From: Sedimentisphaerales bacterium
Lineage (GTDB): Bacteria > Planctomycetota > Phycisphaerae > Sedimentisphaerales > Anaerobacaceae
NCBI GenBank assembly: GCA_030611315.1
Contig: JAUWPZ010000006.1
Coordinates: forward strand, 1 to 53,858
Direction: 5' to 3'
DNA length: 53,858 bases
A model generated the notes under the pieces. It was not told the DNA's origin. It saw only the letters and a list, made by a program, of their open reading frames with translations, and ran no database searches. The translations under genes and the position numbers were made by a program. Of the stretch, positions 36,029 through 43,750 are shown one piece after another. Every line of letters begins with the position of its first letter. The stretch's first letter is position 1.

Positions 36029-36514
36029 TTAGCTGAGATGCTCGCGGGCGAGCATCTCGGCAGCGGCTTCTACGGCTTCTCTGACAGGTTCCGAAAGTCC
36101 CGGGCTCACGCTATCGGGTATATGCGCCACTTGACAGGCAGTTACGATGACTTCTATGCCATAAAGGTCTCGAAGCTCACGGAGCAGGTTCGATGTTGGT
36201 GCCTGGTGCAAGGAAAAGTCGTCTATCTTAATCTTGGGGAGAGAATCAACGTCCAGGGAGAAGAGCTCGCCCGGCTTTCGGCTGCAATCCAACGCATCTA
36301 CGATGATTATTTTCGACGGTTTCTTGTCGGAAAGTATGGTGTCAAAGAGGATTTCCCGAACTGATGTCCCTGCGTCGAGCACGTAGATGTCGCCGGGAAT
36401 CGTGAAATTGCGCCGAAGGCGTTGAGCCACAGCCGGCCCAAACCCGTCATCTCCAAACAGGATGTTGCCACATCCCAGGATAAGAACGGATTTGTCGTAC
36501 CAATCGGGTCCCAT
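36029..36514 (-). CDS. [NiFe]-hydrogenase maturation protease
   Basis: 161 aa of the HyaD/HycI/FrcD type: VLILGCGNILFGDDGFGPAV at the N-terminus (Glu replaced by Asp at the first Ni-sensing position, as in FrhD-like members), VLDAGTSVREI, IIIVDALDCSRKPGEL and a C-terminal VIVTACQVAHIPD with the conserved His nearby. It removes the C-terminal peptide of the large subunit after Ni insertion. Its likely substrate is MvhA at 36841-38280, whose product has 25 residues after the DPCLSCATH motif. The gene is on the same strand, about 330 bases further on. Confidence 0.92.
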   Translation of the reverse strand: MGPDWYDKSVLILGCGNILFGDDGFGPAVAQRLRRNFTIPGDIYVLDAGTSVREILFDTILSDKKPSKIIIVDALDCSRKPGELFSLDVDSLPKIKIDDFSLHQAPTSNLLRELRDLYGIEVIVTACQVAHIPDSVSPGLSEPVREAVEAAAEMLAREHLS

Positions 36515-36840
36515 TCAGCGTAAGCCTAATTGAATATCGTTAATTTCGTTTGAGCTTCGTAAAAGCCATACCCGGGTTTTGCCGTAAGTCATGTAGAATA
36601 CAACTCTCGGGGAAAGCTCAAGTGCTTTTCGTATTCTACCGGGGCCCACAGGAAGGTTCGCGCGCAGACCGAAATTCCCGACGAGATTTCAGACCATAAC
36701 CGTGCGCCTTATCACAGCATAATCAGACTCCTTCGTCAAGTCAACGTACATTCAGCCGCAGGGGAATCGCCGTCTTCCCAGCGAACCGCACCAATGCTGT
36801 CAGCTCCCCGGGTGAATAGAAATCTACATCCGGTGGTTTC
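36515..36840 (-). other. Spacer between mvhA and the maturation protease; possible decayed coding sequence
   Basis: 326 bases. On the minus strand, two frames read like protein without a usable start: PPDVDFYSPGELTALVRFAG just after mvhA, and LPVGPGRIRKALELSPRVVF continuing to NDIQLGLR immediately before the protease ATG. They are in different frames and separated by stops, so this may be a small gene broken by frameshifts. I see no domain. Confidence 0.35.
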
Positions 36841-38280
36841 TCAATTGGCTATAGTGTCGATTACTTTCCCACAAGCATCCCGAATCTCAACCTTCACAGG
36901 TATTGTGCCGTCCAGCTTATGCGTTGCACAGGACAGGCACGGGTCGTAAGCGCGTATGGCCATCTCGACCCGGTTGAGGATGCCCTGGTCGTAATTGCCG
37001 TCCTTGATGAGGGTTTTTGCCGCCTGCTTGACGGACATATTGATTGGCGCCATATTGTGGGTTGTACCCACAATAATATTGACATCGGTAATAAGCCCGT
37101 TTTCGTCCGTCTCATAGTCGTGTATCAAGGTGCCTCTGGGGGCCTCAACGCAGCCCACGCCTCTCGCTGCGCGCGGCGTGACGGGGACGCGCGTTTCTTT
37201 CCCGGTTATCTCCGGGTCGTTCAGGAGCTCGACAACGTGCTCAGCATTATAGACCAGCTCTATCAACCTCGCGTAGTGGTAGAGCAGCGTCTGCTGGGCG
37301 GGCCGACCAAACTTCTCTCGGAACTCTTCGAGTTCCGCCTGCGCCAACGGCGTCGCCATCCTGTCACACACATTGATACGAGCAAGCGTGTTCGTGCGGT
37401 AGATACCCGATGGATTATCCAAGTCCATCGAGAATTCACCCCATTTTTTGGCATAAGGGAACTTCACATAGGACCAGGGCTCGATATGTTCGCCGATATA
37501 TTCGGTGTATTGGTCGTACGGGAATTCTTCGTAAGAACCGTCAGGTTTCATCAAACGGGCCTTGCCGTCGTATACGTTCAGGGTTCCGTCGTCGGTCACA
37601 GTCCCAAGGAAGCCGGTCTCTATCACACCCAGGATATTTATAGTGTCGAGGTACTTGGGGAAGATGTCCTCCTTGGCGAAGCGGATGGCGAACTTGGCAA
37701 ACTCCAGGACCTCATTCGCCATTGGCAGGAGCTTGTCCCGTTCGGCCTCCGTAAGCGGCTTCGAGAAGCCGCCGGGTACGGCTGTCACGGGGTGGATGGA
37801 CTTGCCCGACGCGATGCCCAGCATCTGCGTGCCGAGTTGCCGGGCGTGCACGACCTTCTTGCCGAGATCCGGGTTTGACTGCACGATACCAAAAACATTG
37901 CGGACGGAGTAGTCCGCGTCGGGGCCCATCACGAAGTCCGGGCCGGCCAGGAAGAAAAAGTGGAGTATCTTGTCTGAGCAGAAGGCGATGCTCTGGCAGA
38001 GGTCCCTGAGCTTTATGCCCGTAGGCGGCGGTGTTACACCGAATACCGCGTCGTTGGCCTTGGCCGACGCCAGGTGATGGTGCCACGGGCACACCCCGCA
38101 GATACTCGTTACGATGCGCGGCAGCTCTTCGACCGGTCTGCCGATGCAGAACTTCTCAAAGCCGCGAAGCTCCACAACATTGACGAACGTATCTGCAACG
38201 TTGCCGCTGTCATCAAGGTTTATGGTTACCTTGGCATGGCCCTCTATTCTGGTTACTGGAGCAATTGTGATTGTTTTCAT
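36841..38280 (-). CDS. mvhA: [NiFe]-hydrogenase large subunit, MvhA type (group 3c)
   Basis: 479 aa from ATG 38280, which has AGGAG ten bases upstream; the longer frame from 38343 overlaps mvhG and is unlikely. Nickel-site motif L1 is SICGVCPWHHHLA (Cys61, Cys64) and L2 is DPCLSCATH (Cys448, Cys451, His454). Other family strings are TIAPVTRIEGHAKVTI and RGFEKFCIGRPVEELPRI. The 25 residues after His454 should be removed by the maturation protease. It is the H2-activating subunit of the soluble Mvh module and passes electrons through MvhG and MvhD to HdrA. The second L2 Cys is normal Cys, not selenocysteine. Confidence 0.95.
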   Translation of the reverse strand: MKTITIAPVTRIEGHAKVTINLDDSGNVADTFVNVVELRGFEKFCIGRPVEELPRIVTSICGVCPWHHHLASAKANDAVFGVTPPPTGIKLRDLCQSIAFCSDKILHFFFLAGPDFVMGPDADYSVRNVFGIVQSNPDLGKKVVHARQLGTQMLGIASGKSIHPVTAVPGGFSKPLTEAERDKLLPMANEVLEFAKFAIRFAKEDIFPKYLDTINILGVIETGFLGTVTDDGTLNVYDGKARLMKPDGSYEEFPYDQYTEYIGEHIEPWSYVKFPYAKKWGEFSMDLDNPSGIYRTNTLARINVCDRMATPLAQAELEEFREKFGRPAQQTLLYHYARLIELVYNAEHVVELLNDPEITGKETRVPVTPRAARGVGCVEAPRGTLIHDYETDENGLITDVNIIVGTTHNMAPINMSVKQAAKTLIKDGNYDQGILNRVEMAIRAYDPCLSCATHKLDGTIPVKVEIRDACGKVIDTIAN

Positions 38281-38296
38281 ATGTATAATCTCCTTA

Positions 38297-39253
38297 CTAT
38301 TTTGGGCGGACCGGCAACGGCCTGAGTCGATTTTGACCGCCAATGTACCTGTTCAATAGTGCGCGTCTGTCCGGCACTTGTTTTACGTCCAGCCCTATGG
38401 ACGAAATCGCTGTCATCATATCAACCAAAGGACTGGCGCCCTTACGGATTGGGCCGAAGCATCCACGGCATGGCATATACCCCTTGATGCAGCGAGGGAC
38501 AGTAACTTCTTCACCATTACTGTTTTCTTTGTTGCCACAGCCTGCCAGCGTGACAGGTCCCAGACACAAATAGCCCTGTTCCATAAAACACCTGGTATTA
38601 TCCCAGGGCCGGCTTTGGTCGAATTCCATTGACTCAAGTGTTCTTTTAATCTCGCCGCCTGCAGCCTTCTTTTCACGTTTCAAAGGACACTCGTCACAAA
38701 CACTGCGCTCGGGGATTTCAAAAGGTTCGCCTTTCAAGAGTGCAGTGAGGGCCTTGACAATCAGAGCAGGGTTTGTAGGACAGCCCGGAATACGGATGTC
38801 CACATCCACAACCTCGTCCAAAGCATACACCCTGTCCAATAGAGGGGGGAGATTCTCCTGAGGCGTATCTGCTGCATCCGTAGTCTTGGATTCCCTATAT
38901 ACTTTTTGGTACAGGGCCTCAAGAGGAAACATATTTGCCATAGCGGGAATCCCGCCAAAGCAAGCACATGAACCCAGAGCGATGAGGGTTTTACACTTTT
39001 TCCTCATTTCTTCGGCAACCTGCTTCTCCTTTTCGTTCCGCACACCTCCTGAGACTATCCCCACATCCGCTTCGGGGATTTCCATCTGGTCTTTTTCTCC
39101 CGTTTGGCCAAAATACTTATGGTCCATCAACACGGGCATGTGGACAAAATCAAGCTCGCCCAGCAGGTCAAGAAGCGGCTCGCCTATGTCCAGTATTGTA
39201 ACCTCACATCCGCCACAGATGTTCAGCCATTCTTCAGCTACTTTAACTGCCAC
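38297..39253 (-). CDS. mvhG: [NiFe]-hydrogenase small subunit, MvhG type
   Basis: 318 aa, GTG start with AAAGGAGG seven bases upstream. Fe-S ligands are WLNICGGCEVTILD near the N-terminus (proximal cluster), ALGSCACFGGIPA, RIPGCPTNP and the C-terminal Cys set PRCIKGYMPCRGCFGP. There is no twin-arginine signal, so the enzyme is cytoplasmic. It lies 16 bases before mvhA. It relays electrons from the Ni-Fe site towards MvhD. Confidence 0.94.
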   Translation of the reverse strand: MAVKVAEEWLNICGGCEVTILDIGEPLLDLLGELDFVHMPVLMDHKYFGQTGEKDQMEIPEADVGIVSGGVRNEKEKQVAEEMRKKCKTLIALGSCACFGGIPAMANMFPLEALYQKVYRESKTTDAADTPQENLPPLLDRVYALDEVVDVDIRIPGCPTNPALIVKALTALLKGEPFEIPERSVCDECPLKREKKAAGGEIKRTLESMEFDQSRPWDNTRCFMEQGYLCLGPVTLAGCGNKENSNGEEVTVPRCIKGYMPCRGCFGPIRKGASPLVDMMTAISSIGLDVKQVPDRRALLNRYIGGQNRLRPLPVRPK

Positions 39254-39351
39254 AGTACTACCTCCTTTCTAAGGAATTTTGATATTCTCTACAACCTTTC
39301 ATTATCTCATACGTTAGTGCCTCGCCGTCTTCTCCGGAAGACAACGGGCGC

Positions 39352-39774
39352 TTAATCTTCTCCACAACCCTGGCCGCTGCTTTTCCTGGCAAGAAGCTGC
39401 TCAATCTTTTCCAGAAGAACATGCGGTTCGACGCCTTTCTCGATATAGTCGTCAACGGGCAGAAACCTGGAGTGTATGCGCTCGCCGGGGAAATCAAACC
39501 CGGTTTGTTCCCGCATGGATGTCAGCATCAGTATAGGCATCTCGGCAAAACGCGGGTCTTTCCTTATCTTTCTTGCAAAAACAAATCCTTCAGCGCCTTT
39601 TCCCATCATAACGTCGAGGATGAGCGCATCGGGGGATTCTTCCTCCAACTTGGCGAGTCCCTCGTCCGGGTCGTAGGCGAACTGTACTTTGTATTGTTTT
39701 GTCTCGAGTATCACCTTTGCTATCGCCACGAAATCCGGGTCATCATCGATTATCAGTATGGTTGGAGCGCTCAT
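39352..39774 (-). CDS. Single-domain response regulator receiver inside the hydrogenase operon
   Basis: 140 aa, essentially one receiver domain: ILIIDDDPDFVAIAKVIL (acidic pocket), phosphorylation Asp54 in ALILDVMMGKGAEGF, then PILMLTSMREQ with Thr/Ser and the Lys in DDYIEKGVEPHVLL. No output domain follows. ATG has GGAG five bases upstream and lies just after the stop of the 65-aa gene. A receiver between hydrogenase subunits could control complex activity or feed the PAS kinase/NtrC system at 50.5-53.4 kb. Confidence 0.88.
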   Translation of the reverse strand: MSAPTILIIDDDPDFVAIAKVILETKQYKVQFAYDPDEGLAKLEEESPDALILDVMMGKGAEGFVFARKIRKDPRFAEMPILMLTSMREQTGFDFPGERIHSRFLPVDDYIEKGVEPHVLLEKIEQLLARKSSGQGCGED

Positions 39775-39783
39775 TTCTTCTCC

Positions 39784-39981
39784 TTAGTTCTGCTCTACCT
39801 CTATCTCGGTAACAACGCGCCGTGTGTAGAGAAATACTTTTCCATCCTCACGACACGAGCGAACTTCGAAGCCCTTTTCGCTGTACTGCTTCTCTACCGA
39901 GCTTGCCTTTTCTTCGTTGTCGTACTCTACTCCGTCCCACATGAACTTCTTGCCTTCAAATGAAAGAGTTATCTCTGCCAT
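39784..39981 (-). CDS. Small conserved-looking protein of the Hdr-Mvh operon, unknown
   Basis: 65 aa: MAEITLSFEGKKFMWDGVEY, then a Glu/Lys-rich middle and FLYTRRVVTEIEVEQN. One Cys only, no known motif. It sits between mvhD and the receiver gene with tight spacing on both sides (9 bases to the receiver start), so it is probably translated with them. I do not recognise it. It could be a small accessory or assembly protein of the complex. Confidence 0.6.
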   Translation of the reverse strand: MAEITLSFEGKKFMWDGVEYDNEEKASSVEKQYSEKGFEVRSCREDGKVFLYTRRVVTEIEVEQN

Positions 39982-40008
39982 ATCTCAAAGTCCTCTATCT
40001 GATTCGTC

Positions 40009-40425
40009 TCAAGTCTTGTACATGCTGGGGCCCAGTGCCCGGACAGCCTCGGTCATCTCACGGACTACCTCGGCGAACCTGGGGCCCTCGGACGCCGATA
40101 CCCATTCGAGCCTGAACCGTTCGGGCTCTATACCGAAATCTTCCAACAGGAGCTCTATCGCCTCTTTTCGGTTCTCGGCTTTGAGATTGCCGTCAATGTA
40201 GTGACAGTCTCCGGGATGGCAGCCGCACACAAGAACTCCATCAGCGCCTTTGGTCAGCGCGTCGATGACCAGGTTCGGGTGCACCATCCCGGAACACATA
40301 ACGCGGACAATCCGAAGGTTCGGAGGATACTGCTGCCGGGAAACACCGGCCAGGTCCGCCCCTGCGTACGAGCACCAGTTACAACAGAAACCGATAATGA
40401 CCGGTTCGAAATCTTCATCTGCCAT
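40009..40425 (-). CDS. mvhD: MvhD-type hydrogenase delta subunit ([2Fe-2S] connector)
   Basis: About 138 aa from ATG 40425 (GAGGAG nine bases upstream). It has the MvhD/FrhD-like signatures IIGFCCNWCSYAGADLAG, VRVMCSGMVHPNLVIDAL, DGVLVCGCHPGDCHYIDGN and PERFRLEWVSASEGPRFAEV. MvhD carries a [2Fe-2S] cluster and docks the hydrogenase to HdrA. It follows the HdrA fusion gene on the same strand. The spacer between the two has short ACAGAAG repeats (40445-40482). Confidence 0.95.
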   Translation of the reverse strand: MADEDFEPVIIGFCCNWCSYAGADLAGVSRQQYPPNLRIVRVMCSGMVHPNLVIDALTKGADGVLVCGCHPGDCHYIDGNLKAENRKEAIELLLEDFGIEPERFRLEWVSASEGPRFAEVVREMTEAVRALGPSMYKT

Positions 40426-40479
40426 ATTAAACAAACTCCTCAAATTAGACCACAGACGACCATCTTCTGTCTTCTGTTT

Positions 40480-43400
40480 TTAGGTTTCTCCCAACGCGGC
40501 TTCTACCATAGCGCCCAACTGCTCAAGCTTGAAACTGCGAATGAATATTCCCTTTTTCGGGCACGTGGCCTGGCAAACTCCACAACCTTTACACAATGCT
40601 CCGTCTCTTTCAACCGTTTTCTTGATGTCGCCTTCGTACATATATTCAATCAGCGTCAAAGCGCTGTACGGGCATGGGTCGATGCAATACGCACATCCAT
40701 CACAATTCTCGTCCACCACTACTGATATGGTCGCTTCCATTTCGATTTCGTCTTTAGAAAGAATAGTGGCCGCCCGGGCTGCTGCTGCATCTGCCTGGAC
40801 AATGCTTTCTTCAACGGATTTGGGACAGTGGGCCAGACCGCACATGAACACGCCATCGGTAGCAAAATCAACGGGTCTAAGCTTCATGTGTGCCTCGAGG
40901 AAAAACCTGTCCTGATTAAGGGATATCTTGAACAGTTTGCTCACTTCGTCAACATCCTCATTGGGGATGATAGCGGGAGCAAGCACCACCATATCACAAT
41001 TTATACGGACAGGAAGGTTCAGAATGGGGTCAACACAGGAAACTTCCAACCTGTTACCTTTGACGGAAACCTCCGGTTTCTGGTCCTCCTCGTAACGGAT
41101 GAAACGCACGCCTTTCTCTCTTGCCTCTCTATAGTGTTCTTCCAGCAAACCGTATGTTCTCATGTCACGGTAGAGTATATAGACATCGGTCTCGGGATGG
41201 ATGTTCTTTACGGCGATCGCGTTTTTCACCGCCTGCGAACAACAGACTCGGCTGCAATACGGCCTCGCTTCCTCTCTTGAACCAACACACTGAATCATTA
41301 CGACAGACTTGGCGTTCTGGAGTTCAGGTTTGTCCTCGGCGAGCCATTCTTCCAGATAGCGCTGCGTGAGAATACGCTTATCTTGACCGTAAAGGTATTC
41401 GGTCGGTTCATATTCGCCGGCTCCGGTTGCGACAATAGCAATACCGTGCGACACTTCTTTTTCAGTGCTGTCGTGCCGTATAGTGGACTTGAAATTGCCC
41501 ACAGAACCTTCAACGGCAGAAACCTCGCTTTGAAGGTACACGTCTATCATAGGATGAGAGTTAATCCTCTCAATAATGCCGGCCAGCTTCTTCTGGGGGT
41601 CGTCGCCACTGAGCAGGGTGTGTATATGTCTGAAGTTGCCTCCCAACTGCTGCTCTTTTTCAACGAGATGTACCTGGAATCCCTGGTCGGCTAAGTTGAG
41701 CGCGGCTGTCATTCCCGCCAGACCGCCGCCCATTACGAGAGCTTCATTATTCACCTTGAGGGTGCCCTTATACAAAGGTTCCAGCAGCCTGGCCTTGGCC
41801 ACCGCCATCCTCACAAGGTCTTTGGATTTTCGTGTGGCCTTTTCAGGCTCATGCATATGCACCCAACTACACTGGTCTCGGATATTGGCCATCTCGAAGA
41901 GGTACTCGTTGAGGCCGGCCTCGCGGCAAGTGTTACGGAAAAGCGGCTCATGGGTCCTCGGAGTGCATGACGCCACCACTACGCGGTTGAGGTCGTGCTC
42001 GGCTATCATCTCCTTAATATTCTCCTGCGTGTCGGTGGAGCAGGTATAAAGATTATCCTCTGCATAGACAACGTTGGGCAGGGTCTTGGCATATTCGACA
42101 ACACCCGGCACATCGACAAAGCCGCCGATGTTCCTGCCGCAGTGGCAGACAAATACGCCGATGCGGGGTTCCTGGCCGCTTACATCTTTTTCAGGCGGAT
42201 ACTCCTTATGTGTTATCAATGTGCCTCGCTCGTCCTTCAAAAGCACCATCGCCCTGGCAGCTCCCGCAGACGCCTCCATCACCGTTTCGGGAATGTCCTT
42301 CGGCCCGGAAAAGGGCCCGCAGGCATAAACCCCGGGCCTTGAAGTCTCGACCGGAGCGAAACTCTGCGTGTCGGCAAAACCATGCTTATCAAGCTCGATA
42401 TCAAATTTCTCCGCCAACTGTCGCACTTCTTTAGGTGGTCGGATACCCGTAGAAAGAACCACTATATCAAACTCTTCGGTCGTGATATCTCCGTCGTCTT
42501 TTTGGTAAGTAATTCTCAGGTCCTTCGTACCGGGAACCTCCTTGACCGAAGATGGGTAACAGCGAATGTACCGTACGCCGAGTTCCTTGGCGCGTTCGTA
42601 ATAGGCATCGAACCCCTTCCCAAAAGCACGCATGTCGATGAAGAAAATCGTGCAATCGAGGTTGGGGGCGTGTTCCTTGGCCATAATCGCTTCCTTGGTA
42701 GCATACATACAGCAGACCGAGGAGCAATAGTTTCTCTCCACTTCTCGCGACCCGACGCACTGAATCCACGCGATTTTCTTGGGATGTTTCTGGTCGGACA
42801 GCCGAAGTATTTCGCCCATATAGGGGCCGCTGGCTGAAAGAAGACGCTCGAATTGCAGACTCGAGACGACATTAGGATACCTGCCGTAGCCGAGCTCCTT
42901 CTTAAGGTCGGGGTTGAACTGCTCAAATCCGGGCGACAGGACCACGGCGCCGACGTCCACCTCCTCGAATTCATCCTGCTGCTCATAGTCAATGGCGCCG
43001 GCCTCGCAAAAATTCTCGCAGGACTTGCACGCATCCTTAAGAAAGTGCATACAAGTATCACGGTCAATCACGGCTACCTTGGGTATTGCTTGAGGGAAGG
43101 GTATATAGATGGAAGACCGTGGAGAAAGGCCCATATCATATTCAGACATGATAGGCCTGGGTTCGTTCAACGAAATCTCGGATAAAAGCCCTGCATCCAT
43201 CGGGCAGACAACCTTGCAGGCGCCGCAGGTGATACAGATAGGAGAGTGTTTGTCGTAGGGAGCAGAGACCTTCCGTTCCGAACCGCGATTGGCAAAACTG
43301 ATGGCGCCTACGCCCATCCTTTCCTCGCATACCCTTGTACAAAGTCCGCAGAGGATGCAGTCATCATTTTTCTTGGGGAAACGCGGCTCTCCGACGCCCA

Positions 43401-43725
43401 TCTCCGCCGCCATTTCCTTTAGCCGCACCGAATCCGGACAGCGAGCCAATAACAATTCGAGCATAATCCGACGGTTCTTCAAAACCCTTTCCGTGTCAGT
43501 TTTGACAACCAGCCCTTCCTGGGCGGGATAGACACAGGAGGCCTGAATGACTGAACCGCGAGATGAGGCCAGTTCGACCAGGCAGAGACGACACGCACCG
43601 TAGGGCTCCAGCGACTTATGGTAGCAGAGCGTAGGAATATGGATACCAAGTTTTTCCGCCGCCTCCAGGACGGTCGAACCCTCCTCAACCTCAACCTTTT
43701 TGCCGTCTATCGTCAAAGCAATCAT
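40480..43725 (-). CDS. hdrA: HndD/NuoG-like ferredoxin domain + HdrA C-half + full HdrA fusion
   Basis: ATG 43725 is preferred (MIALTIDGKKVEVEEGSTVL). Residue numbers count from the frame Met at 43746, seven codons earlier. Residues 8-80: plant-type [2Fe-2S] (CYHKSLEPYGACRLC, Cys71). Residues 130-182: two [4Fe-4S] (CILCGLCTRVC, CITCGACKVVC), as in HndD/HydA and NuoG; the His-Cys3 motif between them is not visible. Residues 196-510 match the C-terminal two thirds of HdrA from YIPFPQAIP on (CVGSRE, YCSSVCC) but lack the first FAD-binding GxGxxG. Residues 525-1000 are a second, complete HdrA (FVCHCGRNIGG, VMGGGLAGMTAAL, CVGSREEARPYCSRVCC). The C-terminus has two [4Fe-4S] (CDGCAYCIDPC, CKGCGVCQATC). 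The missing FAD-binding half is encoded at 45968-46849. Confidence 0.9.
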   Translation of the reverse strand: MIALTIDGKKVEVEEGSTVLEAAEKLGIHIPTLCYHKSLEPYGACRLCLVELASSRGSVIQASCVYPAQEGLVVKTDTERVLKNRRIMLELLLARCPDSVRLKEMAAEMGVGEPRFPKKNDDCILCGLCTRVCEERMGVGAISFANRGSERKVSAPYDKHSPICITCGACKVVCPMDAGLLSEISLNEPRPIMSEYDMGLSPRSSIYIPFPQAIPKVAVIDRDTCMHFLKDACKSCENFCEAGAIDYEQQDEFEEVDVGAVVLSPGFEQFNPDLKKELGYGRYPNVVSSLQFERLLSASGPYMGEILRLSDQKHPKKIAWIQCVGSREVERNYCSSVCCMYATKEAIMAKEHAPNLDCTIFFIDMRAFGKGFDAYYERAKELGVRYIRCYPSSVKEVPGTKDLRITYQKDDGDITTEEFDIVVLSTGIRPPKEVRQLAEKFDIELDKHGFADTQSFAPVETSRPGVYACGPFSGPKDIPETVMEASAGAARAMVLLKDERGTLITHKEYPPEKDVSGQEPRIGVFVCHCGRNIGGFVDVPGVVEYAKTLPNVVYAEDNLYTCSTDTQENIKEMIAEHDLNRVVVASCTPRTHEPLFRNTCREAGLNEYLFEMANIRDQCSWVHMHEPEKATRKSKDLVRMAVAKARLLEPLYKGTLKVNNEALVMGGGLAGMTAALNLADQGFQVHLVEKEQQLGGNFRHIHTLLSGDDPQKKLAGIIERINSHPMIDVYLQSEVSAVEGSVGNFKSTIRHDSTEKEVSHGIAIVATGAGEYEPTEYLYGQDKRILTQRYLEEWLAEDKPELQNAKSVVMIQCVGSREEARPYCSRVCCSQAVKNAIAVKNIHPETDVYILYRDMRTYGLLEEHYREAREKGVRFIRYEEDQKPEVSVKGNRLEVSCVDPILNLPVRINCDMVVLAPAIIPNEDVDEVSKLFKISLNQDRFFLEAHMKLRPVDFATDGVFMCGLAHCPKSVEESIVQADAAAARAATILSKDEIEMEATISVVVDENCDGCAYCIDPCPYSALTLIEYMYEGDIKKTVERDGALCKGCGVCQATCPKKGIFIRSFKLEQLGAMVEAALGET

Positions 43726-43750
43726 TTTATTCTCTGTCTCTCTCATATAG

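Noticed and set aside
36841..38280. Selenocysteine-containing hydrogenase (VhuU-like)
   Set aside because: The L2 motif is complete with ordinary Cys codons and the frame is not broken by TGA.
40480..43725. Glutamate synthase small subunit/NfnB-type oxidoreductase
   Set aside because: The CVGSRE..YCS.VCC sets and the second FVCHCGRNIGG domain are specific to HdrA.
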